Origin: an uncultured Spartobacteria bacterium
Lineage (GTDB): Bacteria > Verrucomicrobiota > Verrucomicrobiia > Chthoniobacterales > UBA6821
Direction of reading: 5' to 3'
Assembly: GCA_903831635.1 (NCBI GenBank)
Contig: CAIKYN010000070.1
Coordinates: forward strand, 1 to 10,429
DNA length: 10,429 bases
Part shown: positions 1 to 7,558 of the stretch, piece after piece
Numbering within the stretch: the first letter of the stretch is position 1
How the letters are laid out: each line of letters starts with the position of its first letter
Position numbers and translations under genes: made by a program
The notes under the pieces: model-generated
Database searches by the model: none
Seen by the model: only the letters and a program-made list of their open reading frames with translations
Told to the model about the DNA's origin: nothing

Positions 1-1109
1 CTCTCCGAGGCCCGGAGCCCAATCTCCTTCCATTCGTATCGGCTCTGCCAGGCGCGCTCCATCGCCTCGTCTAGGGCCTGCTCGCTAGCCGAGGCGGCCA
101 GGAATCCAGTCACTCCGTCTTTCATGATTTCGGCGGCACCTCCCGCAGGGGTCATGATCGGAACCCTGCCGCAAATCATTGCCTCGACCTGAGCAAGCGG
201 AAGCCCCTCGGCACGTGAAGGCAGGATCAGTGCATGGTGGGTTATCCAAACCTCCTCGATCCCGTTGATGAAGCCGGGAAAATGAACTTTATTTAATCCA
301 AGGAGATCAGCCATTCCTTGGAGACCTTCTGAGCGGTCTCCATTTCCATAGAAACTTACTTCCAGTGGGCGCGCCTGCCACTTGGGATGCGCTAACACAG
401 AGAGTAGGATGTCCTGTCCCTTATCCAGCGGATACATCCTGGCCACGCAGGCAAGACGGAACACTCCGTCCTCGGTGCCCGGCCACGGAAGGGGAGTCCT
501 GGTGGCAACCATAAAGGGATTTCTTACCACTTCGGCCTGCGGAATCCTCTGTCCAAGCATGCGCTCCGTCAGTCCACGATTGTGCTCGGAAACAAAATAG
601 ACCCGATCGGCATTCAGGAAATGTCCCACATTTCTTTTTCTGAAATGGTCGGCCGGCCAAATATCCTCAGACGACTTCTGGCAGATCACCACGTAGGAGC
701 ATCCAGCGGAACGCACGATTAGAGGAAGCTCCACCCACTCCATGCTGTCGAAGCTTCCCCATTGGGCCAAGACGACAAGATCCGGGTTCAATGCTCGAAT
801 TTTTCTGATCAGGATCCGATTCCGTCGATCGTAAACATCGGCTGCATATTTTGGCGTGTAGCGCAGGATTAAGTCAGGAAGCACCCTCAAATAATCAGGA
901 ATCTGGAAACCACCAACCTCGACACCACTATTTTTGAGATGGATCCATTTTGGATGGTTAGTTCTCTTGATGACGGGCTCCGACCACCCGGCGATGACCC
1001 GATGTCCACTCTCGGCTAATCGGATCGCAGCACCTGCCCACAACTCCTCGCTGCCTCCCCAAGATTCGATACAGGAGGTGATGAATAGAATGGTTTTTTG
1101 ACGGGACAT
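1..1109 (-). CDS. Glycosyltransferase family 4 (GT-B fold), C-terminus cut by the window edge
   Basis: Probable cytoplasmic retaining glycosyltransferase that moves a sugar from a nucleotide-sugar donor onto a growing glycan; donor and acceptor cannot be read. The minus frame is open from the ATG at 1109-1107 to the edge, giving 369 codons (3-1109) without a stop. The N-terminus has a hydrophobic first strand (KTILFITS) and a glycine-rich loop (SWGGSEELW), as in GT4 proteins. The C-terminal half has the family EX7E pair at about residues 301 and 309 (AEGLPLAQVEAM), followed by a PAGGAAEI donor-binding segment. GT4 proteins usually run to about 380-430 residues, so only the last few dozen are missing. 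It starts 30 bases after the GT2 stop and is probably the last visible gene of the minus-strand operon. No Shine-Dalgarno precedes the ATG; the leader there is pyrimidine-rich. The family is secure, the substrate unknown. Confidence 0.9.
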   Translation of the reverse strand, partial: MSRQKTILFITSCIESWGGSEELWAGAAIRLAESGHRVIAGWSEPVIKRTNHPKWIHLKNSGVEVGGFQIPDYLRVLPDLILRYTPKYAADVYDRRNRILIRKIRALNPDLVVLAQWGSFDSMEWVELPLIVRSAGCSYVVICQKSSEDIWPADHFRKRNVGHFLNADRVYFVSEHNRGLTERMLGQRIPQAEVVRNPFMVATRTPLPWPGTEDGVFRLACVARMYPLDKGQDILLSVLAHPKWQARPLEVSFYGNGDRSEGLQGMADLLGLNKVHFPGFINGIEEVWITHHALILPSRAEGLPLAQVEAMICGRVPIMTPAGGAAEIMKDGVTGFLAASASEQALDEAMERAWQSRYEWKEIGLRASE

Positions 1110-1139
1110 GGAGGGAAGGAGGTGAGGTCACATGGACTT

Positions 1140-2072
1140 TTATCCCGACTGGGGATTATGGCGACTAACGAGTCTGCTGAAAACTTCCGTAAAATATCCC
1201 ACAGTGTTGGCGAGTTGCCAAAGAATCAAGGCCAAGGCTAGTCCTGCCTGTCTCTGAGGATTTTCCAGCGGGGCAAGATGAGCAAGCGCAGTGGGAACGA
1301 GATTCTCATAGAAGCCCGGATGCATTGGCAGGAAAACACCCCGTTCATTGCCTTTGATCTGATAGAGGTAGGCTCCCCGTCCGTAGCGGAAGTGGAGGTC
1401 GAGATACTTTTCCAAAGTCTGGAAGTGGCGATGCTCCACGTAGGGATGGGGAAGAAATCGGATTTTGCGACCACTGATCCTCCATCGGTCGCAATAGTCG
1501 CGATCCTCGGCTCCGGGTCTCGGAAAAGACTCGTCGAACCCTCGCATCTCGAGAAAATACCTTCGGGCGCAGGCAAAGTTGTTACTCGCCAAAAAATGAG
1601 CATCGTCAGGATGCTGATTGTTGTGATCATAGACGATGTCGATGATCAACTGACTGGCCGCACTGAAGAGATTCTCGGGAATACCGTTCCAGGTGGCAGT
1701 ACCAACCAGAGCTTCGGGGGTCTCTTGGAGAGCGCTTACTAAGGCATCCAACCAACCCGGTCCAGGAAGACAATCATCATCCGTGAATGCCAGAAGCATT
1801 CCCGAGGCGGCCTCTGCGCCTCGATTCCGGGCAGCTGCAGGCCCTGCGTTTTTCTGACAGATCACGCTAAGGATAAAGTGATTATCCCAACGATGGGGAT
1901 CAAGTTCGACAGGTTCCGGGCTTCCATCGTCGACCACAATCACCTCGAACGAGGAGAAGCATTGCATCGTCTGAAGTGCCAGCGCATCAAGACATTGCCT
2001 CAAAGCCGCAGGTCTCCGAAAGGTCGGAATAATCACGGAAATCTCTATGGGAGAGTGTTTCCGGTCCATCAT
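1140..2072 (-). CDS. Glycosyltransferase family 2 (GT-A fold)
   Basis: Probable inverting glycosyltransferase of 310 residues acting at the cytoplasmic membrane face. The N-terminal GT-A domain begins with SVIIPTFRRP (about 12-21), followed by the VDDGS nucleotide-binding segment (47-51), KNAGPAAARNRG (74-85) and the metal-binding triple aspartate TDDDC (97-101). NNFACAR (164-170) precedes a GFDESF segment and the acidic pair GAED (187-190), which usually carries the catalytic base. A hydrophobic stretch at about 275-298 may anchor the C-terminus to the membrane. Two adjacent ATGs (2072 and 2069) could both start it; neither has a clear Shine-Dalgarno. It lies between the beta-helix gene (30-base gap) and the GT4 gene (30-base gap), consistent with co-transcription. 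Family assignment is firm; the sugar is not determinable. Confidence 0.93.
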   Translation of the reverse strand: MMDRKHSPIEISVIIPTFRRPAALRQCLDALALQTMQCFSSFEVIVVDDGSPEPVELDPHRWDNHFILSVICQKNAGPAAARNRGAEAASGMLLAFTDDDCLPGPGWLDALVSALQETPEALVGTATWNGIPENLFSAASQLIIDIVYDHNNQHPDDAHFLASNNFACARRYFLEMRGFDESFPRPGAEDRDYCDRWRISGRKIRFLPHPYVEHRHFQTLEKYLDLHFRYGRGAYLYQIKGNERGVFLPMHPGFYENLVPTALAHLAPLENPQRQAGLALALILWQLANTVGYFTEVFSRLVSRHNPQSG

Positions 2073-2102
2073 TTGGAGGATAACTGCTTTTTTTTCATCA
2101 CC

Positions 2103-3560
2103 TCATGGCTGAAACCTGATGCCGCTGCAGAAATCATTTAGTTGAAAGTAGCTGCCAAAGTTGTTCTGGTCGATCTTCAAGCCATTGATCGTGACCTTCT
2201 CAAAAAGGTAATCGTGATGTCCATTTCTCTCATTAAGCCCCAGCAGAGTGCTTCGAACAGGAGCGTTCCCTTCCACGGTGATGTTCCTGAACACAATATT
2301 ACTGCTGTTTCCGCATGAGGCATAGGTCTTCCCTCCAAAGTAGTAGGGCCGATTCTCGATCTGAAACAGAGGAACCTGAAGACCATTTTCGATAACAATA
2401 TTTTCAAAAAGCATGTTCTTGAATCCAGTGTCTAGGTGATCCGACCGGTCTAGGGAGGCACGGAAGACTGCCCCTTGCCCCTGGATGAAGCTCTTGACGG
2501 TGATGTTGTGAATCCAGGCTTGATAGTTGTGACGAAGCGAGTCCCCCCAATAGCAAAGTTGGAAGACGCTGTTGTTGCAGGAGGCGACCAGACAGTCACG
2601 AATCTCGATATTCCCTCGGAAATTCTCCCGGGGGAAAAAAACATCGTCTCCGACAAAAGCAAAACAGTTCTCGATCATTGCTGTTCCATTGCCTCGAGGA
2701 ATCATCTGAAAACCATCCGTTGACCAATGCCACGGCGAGATGAGTTTCACGTTTGAGATGTGATCGGGTCCGCAAACAAAATTATAAGTTGGGGAATCGA
2801 CAATCGTGATTCCCTCAACGCGGTTATCCAAACTGCTTTGATTCTGATCTCCGATGATCATGGAATATCTCGGGCGATCTCGTTCCCTGTGAATACTATT
2901 AGCAAGCTTCTCCTCACCCGAAAGAACGCCTGGCCCCATGACCCGCACATGGCTTCGAGCGCGAAGGTCAATACTCCCAACGACCCATGCGCCTCTATCC
3001 AGATAAACAGTCTGCTTATTGGCTGGATGGCAGGGCTGTTTTAGTCGGTGGATCCCGGGTCCAAAGTAAATACACCCCGAAGGCACGGAAGGCTTCGGTG
3101 GATCACAAAAAAGGAACAGAGGACTGCCCTCATTTCCATTTAGGGTAATCCATGCCTTTTCGAGGGGCTTCAAGGCTATGTTCAGCACCTGCCCGTTCAA
3201 TAAGGCTCGAGATCGCAAAGATCGGGGAGTAATATTAAATGAAGAGACCTTCGAATTCAGGAAGTAAATTCTGATTTTTGCTACAGCGTCTGAAGAGAAC
3301 GAACAAAAATTTACCAGCCCTTCCGAGCCGGTCTGCCACCCGGTATTGCTTTTTTTAGCAAGTCCATAGGTAAAAACATTTTTCCATGAATCATCCTGAA
3401 TGACTTGAACCTTGTAAGCTTTACTTCGATAGATTTCTTGCCAGGTAGCCAAGTCGCTTTGAGGCAATGCATTGGCCTGCAAAACCAAACCTCCAAAGAT
3501 CAAGGTGATAGCGCATAAAAAAGACACCGCTGAGAAATGCCCCGAAGTAACAACACTCAT
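2103..3560 (-). CDS. Secreted right-handed parallel beta-helix glycoside hydrolase, GH49/GH28-like
   Basis: Probable exported polysaccharide-processing enzyme of 485 residues. I place the start at the ATG at 3560: GGAAG lies 9 bases upstream, and from there the protein begins with a typical Sec signal peptide (hydrophobic residues about 11-28, likely cleavage after ANA at 29-31). A longer reading from a TTG at 3635 would bury the signal and overlap the upstream gene. After an N-terminal beta domain comes a segment typical of GH49-type proteins, IYFGPGIHRL (164-173) and VYLDRGAWVVGS (185-196), then repeated beta-helix coils. The catalytic-type aspartates are visible as STDGF (D282) and VGDDVF (D305, D306), matching the spacing of acidic residues in GH28/GH49 enzymes. 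The glycan cut is unknown; dextran-like, pectin-like or self-made polymer are all possible. Its place among glycosyltransferase genes suggests trimming, release or maturation of the locus's own glycan. Lyase or non-catalytic binding roles are less likely given the conserved aspartates. Confidence 0.8.
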   Translation of the reverse strand: MSVVTSGHFSAVSFLCAITLIFGGLVLQANALPQSDLATWQEIYRSKAYKVQVIQDDSWKNVFTYGLAKKSNTGWQTGSEGLVNFCSFSSDAVAKIRIYFLNSKVSSFNITPRSLRSRALLNGQVLNIALKPLEKAWITLNGNEGSPLFLFCDPPKPSVPSGCIYFGPGIHRLKQPCHPANKQTVYLDRGAWVVGSIDLRARSHVRVMGPGVLSGEEKLANSIHRERDRPRYSMIIGDQNQSSLDNRVEGITIVDSPTYNFVCGPDHISNVKLISPWHWSTDGFQMIPRGNGTAMIENCFAFVGDDVFFPRENFRGNIEIRDCLVASCNNSVFQLCYWGDSLRHNYQAWIHNITVKSFIQGQGAVFRASLDRSDHLDTGFKNMLFENIVIENGLQVPLFQIENRPYYFGGKTYASCGNSSNIVFRNITVEGNAPVRSTLLGLNERNGHHDYLFEKVTINGLKIDQNNFGSYFQLNDFCSGIRFQP

Positions 3561-3600
3561 GGATGCGTTCTTCCGGTACCCCCTTTGAAACAACAAAGGC

Positions 3601-4806
3601 TCATAGAATCTCTTCGCGATAACGCATCGAAACAATCACCATGAGCAGCGCAAGCAAAGGGGCCATCAGATACAATGACATCAGGATTGGACTGAAATTC
3701 ATGATCCAAAGGGGGAAATAAACTGCCGTCCCTAGCAGAATAATGGCCACAGCAATAACAGCAGATCCCCTCTCCTCTCCAGAAAGGAACTTTCTAACTA
3801 GTTCCAACAGGAGGGGGAAAAGCATCACTGTGTCGTAATGGTGATGGTAAAACAGTAAAAATCCCAAGGTGGCACAAAGCGCAAACGCCGTAAGCTCCGG
3901 GATTTTCAAATCCTTGGTAATACTCACCAGATACCATGATGCGCCTAGAAAAAGGACAAGTGCCCCGATGACAAGAAGCAGCGGCGACATATGGGGTGTC
4001 AGTGAACAGACGCCGATGACAACCTTGGGTTCATGGATAAAGGAGAGTGCATTTCCGGTGGTCATCACGTGGAGGAGTTCCATCGGAGACGTGCTAGTCC
4101 AAAAAAGTGCCCCTGCCGTAAGAATCATCACCAAGAGAGCACCAAATAGCAGTCCGATCACCTGGTTGCGCATTAAAAAGAGAAGAGCGAAGGAAATGGT
4201 ATTCTGCGGTTTAATCATAGCCAGAGCCCAGCATAAGCCTGCAGGAATTGGCTTGTTCCTCTTCATCAGTTCCATCTGCAAAATCACGAAACCCATGCAA
4301 ATGAGTGAAAGTTGTCCTCTTAAAAGACAGGATCCATTCCCAGCCAATCCCAGCGCCATAGCAGCTCCCAGAAAGGCTGTGGAAGTTCCATAAGCAGCAA
4401 GTGTACGCCATCCAAGCCACATCATGAGAGAGAGCGAGGATATCGAGCAGAGGTTAAGGATAAAGAGCGACAATTTTAGTGATTCAGCGGCATAAAGAAG
4501 CGCAAAAAGTGGAAAAGTATAGGGAGGATAGACCGTGTAAACATTCGGAGGAGGTCCATGCTTGGGGGCGAGGTTCCCATTAGGGTAGATTCCTGCCGCA
4601 AAAAAACGGCACTCATCCGCACGCTGAAGGAAATCAATCGGTTTTTCCATCCCTACTTCAACAGTCAGGCTCTTCCACCCATTGATCATGCTTTTTCCTA
4701 CATGATAGATGCCGGAAACACTCAAAAGGGAGGCAAGAAATAGAATGACTATGCCATTGTTTCTAGCCACTCTCGAAGACGCGGGATGCTTGTTATGCAA
4801 ATACAC
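3601..4806 (-). CDS. GT87-type (DUF2029) multi-pass membrane glycosyltransferase
   Basis: Probable GT-C fold transferase of 401 residues that uses a polyprenyl-phosphate sugar to add a residue on the outer face of the membrane. About nine to eleven hydrophobic segments are visible, the first at about 18-36. Features shared with the GT87/DUF2029 family are an aspartate in the first periplasmic loop (PIDF, D58), a GIYPNG and YPPYTFPL stretch (72-77, 93-100), RGQLSLI (163-169), and the MIKPQ motif (197-201). A later FYHHHYD segment (319-325) is also family-like. The start is a GTG at 4806 with a short-spaced AGGAA upstream; another in-frame GTG lies a few codons inside. It is the first gene of the minus-strand operon, 40 bases before the beta-helix gene. 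It could also be described simply as a polytopic polysaccharide-assembly protein; the GT87 call rests on motif resemblance. Confidence 0.8.
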   Translation of the reverse strand: MYLHNKHPASSRVARNNGIVILFLASLLSVSGIYHVGKSMINGWKSLTVEVGMEKPIDFLQRADECRFFAAGIYPNGNLAPKHGPPPNVYTVYPPYTFPLFALLYAAESLKLSLFILNLCSISSLSLMMWLGWRTLAAYGTSTAFLGAAMALGLAGNGSCLLRGQLSLICMGFVILQMELMKRNKPIPAGLCWALAMIKPQNTISFALLFLMRNQVIGLLFGALLVMILTAGALFWTSTSPMELLHVMTTGNALSFIHEPKVVIGVCSLTPHMSPLLLVIGALVLFLGASWYLVSITKDLKIPELTAFALCATLGFLLFYHHHYDTVMLFPLLLELVRKFLSGEERGSAVIAVAIILLGTAVYFPLWIMNFSPILMSLYLMAPLLALLMVIVSMRYREEIL

Positions 4807-5020
4807 TTTCCTACCAATATAATCAGAACTATTTTAGTAAGTGCAAGAAACCGGTAAAAAAACTTGAAAACTTCCCGAATTCGCATTCTCCCCAACTCAG
4901 TTCAACACAACTGAAAGCGAGCTATTCCAGAGTGCTTCTAATAATCAATGCAGTTCTGGATCGATACATGTCGCAGAAATATTACTGCACTCCTGATACT
5001 TCCCAAAATAAAACATCAAG
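4807..5020. promoter_or_regulatory. Divergent intergenic region, likely promoters for both operons
   Basis: This 214-base gap separates two head-to-head gene sets, so promoters for both directions should lie here. Matches to sigma70-type boxes are poor. Reading leftward, TATATT (4821-4816) with TTGCAC (4846-4841) has a 19-base spacer and would leave almost no leader before the GTG at 4806. Reading rightward, AATAAT (4940-4945) has no good -35 box at normal distance. I see no strong inverted repeat, no operator-like palindrome and no convincing small ORF. The call rests on gene layout, not on a clear motif. Confidence 0.4.
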
Positions 5021-6355
5021 ATGAAAAAGGCTTCCCCTTCTCTTTTGCCTGAATTGTCTCAAAGAGATCCAATCCCAGCAAAAGTCGGTATTTTCGGATT
5101 GGGCTATGTAGGACTGACCACGGCGGCTTGCTTGATTGAGAATGGTATTTCCGTCGAGGGATATGAGGTATCGCCTCAGAAACAGCAACTCCTCAAAAAA
5201 GGAATCTGCCCCATCAGCGAGCCAGGAGTCCAAGCGCTGATTGAGAAAGCCGTCAGAGAAGGAAGATTCTGCGTAAAAGACTTTCCCGATGGTAACAAAC
5301 TGCCAGACCTCATACTCATCTGCGTTGGCACGCCCTCAACATCCAACGGATCAACCGATCTTCGTCATGTGAAGAAGGTCTTCCGTCAACTGAACCAGCT
5401 CTCAGCGGAGAATCCCTCATTTGGCACTGAGTTGATTATACGGAGCACGATTCCTCCCGGGACCTTGGATATGTTGAGGAAACTCTGTCCCAGGTTATTT
5501 GTGCGGGTTCCAGTGGCTTTTTACCCAGAGTTCCTACGTGAAGGCACGGCTTTGGAGGACTTCCATTCCCCGCCTCAGAGCATTATCGGATCCATTCCCT
5601 CACTGCCCAAGCCAAAGAAAATCTTTTCACTCCTAGCGTCATTCACTTTCCAGACTCCCGTGACGCACGTGAACGCCGTTACCGCCGAGAGTCTCAAGTT
5701 CGCCTGTAATGCCTACCACGCTGTGAAAGTCAGTTTTGCCAATGAAATCGGACGTTGGATCACCTCCCTAGGGGGCGATCCGTTGGAGGTCATGGAACTT
5801 TTTTGCAGAGATACAAAGCTTAATACTTCCAGCAAGTATCTTAGGCCGGGGAATCCCTTTGGAGGTTCCTGCCTGCTCAAGGACACCCGTTCAATGCTTC
5901 AGTTGGGAAAGAAGCGGGGGATCAACATGCCGATGATCGAACACTGCCTCACGAGCAACCAGGATCACTTCAAGTTCATTGATGCTGCAATTCGCAGTCA
6001 CAAACCAAGGATAGTGACAATTCTTGGTATCGCATTTAAAAAAGACTCCGACGACATCAGAGAGAGTCCCAGTGTGAGACTCCTGCGGATGCTTACCGCT
6101 AAAAAACGATGCCGTGTGATCGGGCACGATTTTATGGTTAAAAAGGAGACGGCAATCGGTGTGAACCAACTCCTGCAGAACCAGCTTTTTCAAATACCCA
6201 ACTTCTCACTGGAGGAAAGTATCAAGAAGGCGTTGGAAGGCACCGATCTTGTGCTTATTATGCATAATGATCTTCGCTATTCACAAGCAGTGGCAAAACT
6301 TCCGGTCCCAGTCCTGAACGTGGTTTCCTGGCAAGGTTTCCAATCATGCGGATAG
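5021..6355 (+). CDS. Nucleotide-sugar 6-dehydrogenase, GDP-mannose dehydrogenase (AlgD)-like
   Basis: Predicted cytoplasmic NAD-dependent four-electron oxidase (444 residues) that converts a nucleotide sugar, probably GDP-mannose, to the uronic acid. The Rossmann motif GLGYVG is at 26-31, with an acidic ribose-binding residue (E49) after the second strand. ICVGTPS (100-106), PEFLREGTALEDF (169-181), CNAYHAVKVSFANE (229-242, with the conserved lysine K236) and CRDTKLN (262-268) match AlgD better than UDP-glucose dehydrogenase. The catalytic cysteine is C284 in GGSC. The C-terminal domain has GIAFKKDSDDIRESP (336-350). Oddities: the usual PKD after the cysteine reads LKD (residues 286-288), and there are about 20 residues before the Rossmann strand. 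No other ATG lies in that extension and no clear Shine-Dalgarno is present. It heads the plus-strand set, and its last 10 bases overlap the next gene. UDP-glucose or UDP-HexNAc as substrate cannot be excluded. Alginate itself is not implied, since no other alginate genes are visible. Confidence 0.9.
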   Translation: MKKASPSLLPELSQRDPIPAKVGIFGLGYVGLTTAACLIENGISVEGYEVSPQKQQLLKKGICPISEPGVQALIEKAVREGRFCVKDFPDGNKLPDLILICVGTPSTSNGSTDLRHVKKVFRQLNQLSAENPSFGTELIIRSTIPPGTLDMLRKLCPRLFVRVPVAFYPEFLREGTALEDFHSPPQSIIGSIPSLPKPKKIFSLLASFTFQTPVTHVNAVTAESLKFACNAYHAVKVSFANEIGRWITSLGGDPLEVMELFCRDTKLNTSSKYLRPGNPFGGSCLLKDTRSMLQLGKKRGINMPMIEHCLTSNQDHFKFIDAAIRSHKPRIVTILGIAFKKDSDDIRESPSVRLLRMLTAKKRCRVIGHDFMVKKETAIGVNQLLQNQLFQIPNFSLEESIKKALEGTDLVLIMHNDLRYSQAVAKLPVPVLNVVSWQGFQSCG

Positions 6356-7515
6356 GAATTGTCACATTCATCTGGCCCAGTACGGATCCCGACTCTGGAA
6401 TAGGTAATAACTATCAACGCCTTACGGCTGCTCTAGCAGCAAGAGGCCATGAGGTGACGGTTTTTCACCTCAATCACCGAAAAGGTTTCTGGAGGAAAAC
6501 CCACGAGTACGCGGAGGAACAGTACGATGTCTTGGAGATTCCCTGTGGAGTGATGCCGGAAGGTTGGTCGGGATGGTTACCGACATGCCACTTCGCCGCA
6601 CTTATTAAGCTGCGTAAATATCTTCGGAATCAAGAAGTCCTCGAGTGTTCATCCTACAGGGGATTTCCTTGGTTTTATGAGCGATACAAGGCGCCATATC
6701 ACCCTCCGATGCTGATACGCATGAGTACGAGTGAAGAGCAGATGGCCAGTCTGAATCAACAACGACGACAATCTCATTACAGACAGCGTTTAGAGAATTC
6801 AATGATACACTTCGCAAAGTTTCTCTGCACCCATACAGAGGCCCATCGGAAGACCCTAATTCAACATATGGGGATAGAGGCTGAAAAGTTGACTGTGATT
6901 CCTCATGGCATTTTGATGCCAGCAGTACCGATTGAAGCCGAATTACAGCAGAAATTCGTTCTCTACGCAGGCCGCTTCGAATCAAGAAAAGGCACCGATA
7001 CACTCTTAAAGGCAATCCCCTTAGTTCTGGAGCGCAAACCGGATTGTTGTTTTATTTTGGCAGGAGGCGGAGAAAAGGCTGAGATATGGCGCAAAGAATT
7101 TCTTAAGCAACACGACTTTGCGGATAGTCGGGTCAGTTTCTTGGGACGGGTCTTGAAAGATGAACTAGAAATTCTTTACAGGGAATGCCGCTTCTTCGTC
7201 TCCCCTGCTCTCTACGAATCCTTCGGCATGACTTATTTGGAAGCGATGCGACATGGCAAACCGGTGATCGGATGTAGAAAGAGTGGGGGCGCCGAAGAGG
7301 TGATCGGGGATGCGGGTCTTTTGATACCCCCCGGCGATGCTGAAGCACTTGCAGATGCAATCATCATGCTTTGGAGCGATCAAAATCTACACAAGAGCCT
7401 CTCCCTTAAAGCAAGAGCCAGAGCTGAGTATTACTCGATGGATAAGAAAGCGATGCGAACGGAAGCTTACTTCGAGAAGATGATTAAAGAAGATGTAATA
7501 AGTCGAGGAGTTTGA
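6346..7515 (+). CDS. Glycosyltransferase family 4 (GT-B fold)
   Basis: Complete 389-residue GT4 enzyme, probably cytoplasmic and retaining, adding a sugar to a lipid-linked or growing glycan. The N-terminus shows MRIGIVTFIWP and the glycine loop DSGIGNNYQRL (16-26) followed by ARGHEVTVF (32-40). The C-terminal donor domain has LYAGRFESRKGTDTLL (206-221, with the phosphate-binding R210 and K215), ILAGGGEKAE (237-246) and the EX7E pair E291/E299 in YESFGMTYLEAM, then a SGGAEEVIGDAGLL segment. The ATG sits inside the stop of the dehydrogenase gene (ATGCGGATAG, 10-base overlap), so the two are probably translationally coupled and work together. A uronic acid made by the neighbour is the most economical donor, but that is inference. 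It differs clearly in sequence from the other GT4 at the left edge. Confidence 0.93.
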   Translation: MRIGIVTFIWPSTDPDSGIGNNYQRLTAALAARGHEVTVFHLNHRKGFWRKTHEYAEEQYDVLEIPCGVMPEGWSGWLPTCHFAALIKLRKYLRNQEVLECSSYRGFPWFYERYKAPYHPPMLIRMSTSEEQMASLNQQRRQSHYRQRLENSMIHFAKFLCTHTEAHRKTLIQHMGIEAEKLTVIPHGILMPAVPIEAELQQKFVLYAGRFESRKGTDTLLKAIPLVLERKPDCCFILAGGGEKAEIWRKEFLKQHDFADSRVSFLGRVLKDELEILYRECRFFVSPALYESFGMTYLEAMRHGKPVIGCRKSGGAEEVIGDAGLLIPPGDAEALADAIIMLWSDQNLHKSLSLKARARAEYYSMDKKAMRTEAYFEKMIKEDVISRGV

Positions 7516-7558
7516 AATTTATAATCACTCCACTATTTAGTTAATAAAAAGTCGCTTT
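7516..7558 (+). promoter_or_regulatory. Short gap before the NRPS gene with a consensus -10 hexamer
   Basis: The 43 bases between the GT4 stop and the NRPS ATG are AT-rich and contain a perfect TATAAT at 7520-7525. At 17 bases upstream (7497-7502) the sequence is AATAAG, which is not a -35 box, and there is no extended -10 TG. A start here would leave a leader of roughly 27 bases. No Shine-Dalgarno is evident before the ATG at 7559. This may be a weak internal promoter or only AT-rich sequence; read-through from the upstream genes is equally likely. Confidence 0.25.

Noticed and set aside
1278..1742. Plus-strand frame of 154 codons
   Set aside because: Lies wholly opposite the GT2 gene, whose motifs are clear; the translation resembles no family I know.
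3869..4393. Plus-strand frame of 174 codons
   Set aside because: Antisense to the GT87-like membrane protein; rich in lysine, arginine and serine with no domain-like pattern.
4818..4823. Perfect TATAAT on the plus strand upstream of the dehydrogenase gene
   Set aside because: The nearest -35-like TTGTTA (4790-4795) is 22 bases away, too far, and it lies about 200 bases before the start codon.
6605..7015. Minus-strand frame of 136 codons
   Set aside because: Opposite the GT4 gene with its complete family motifs; no recognisable features of its own.
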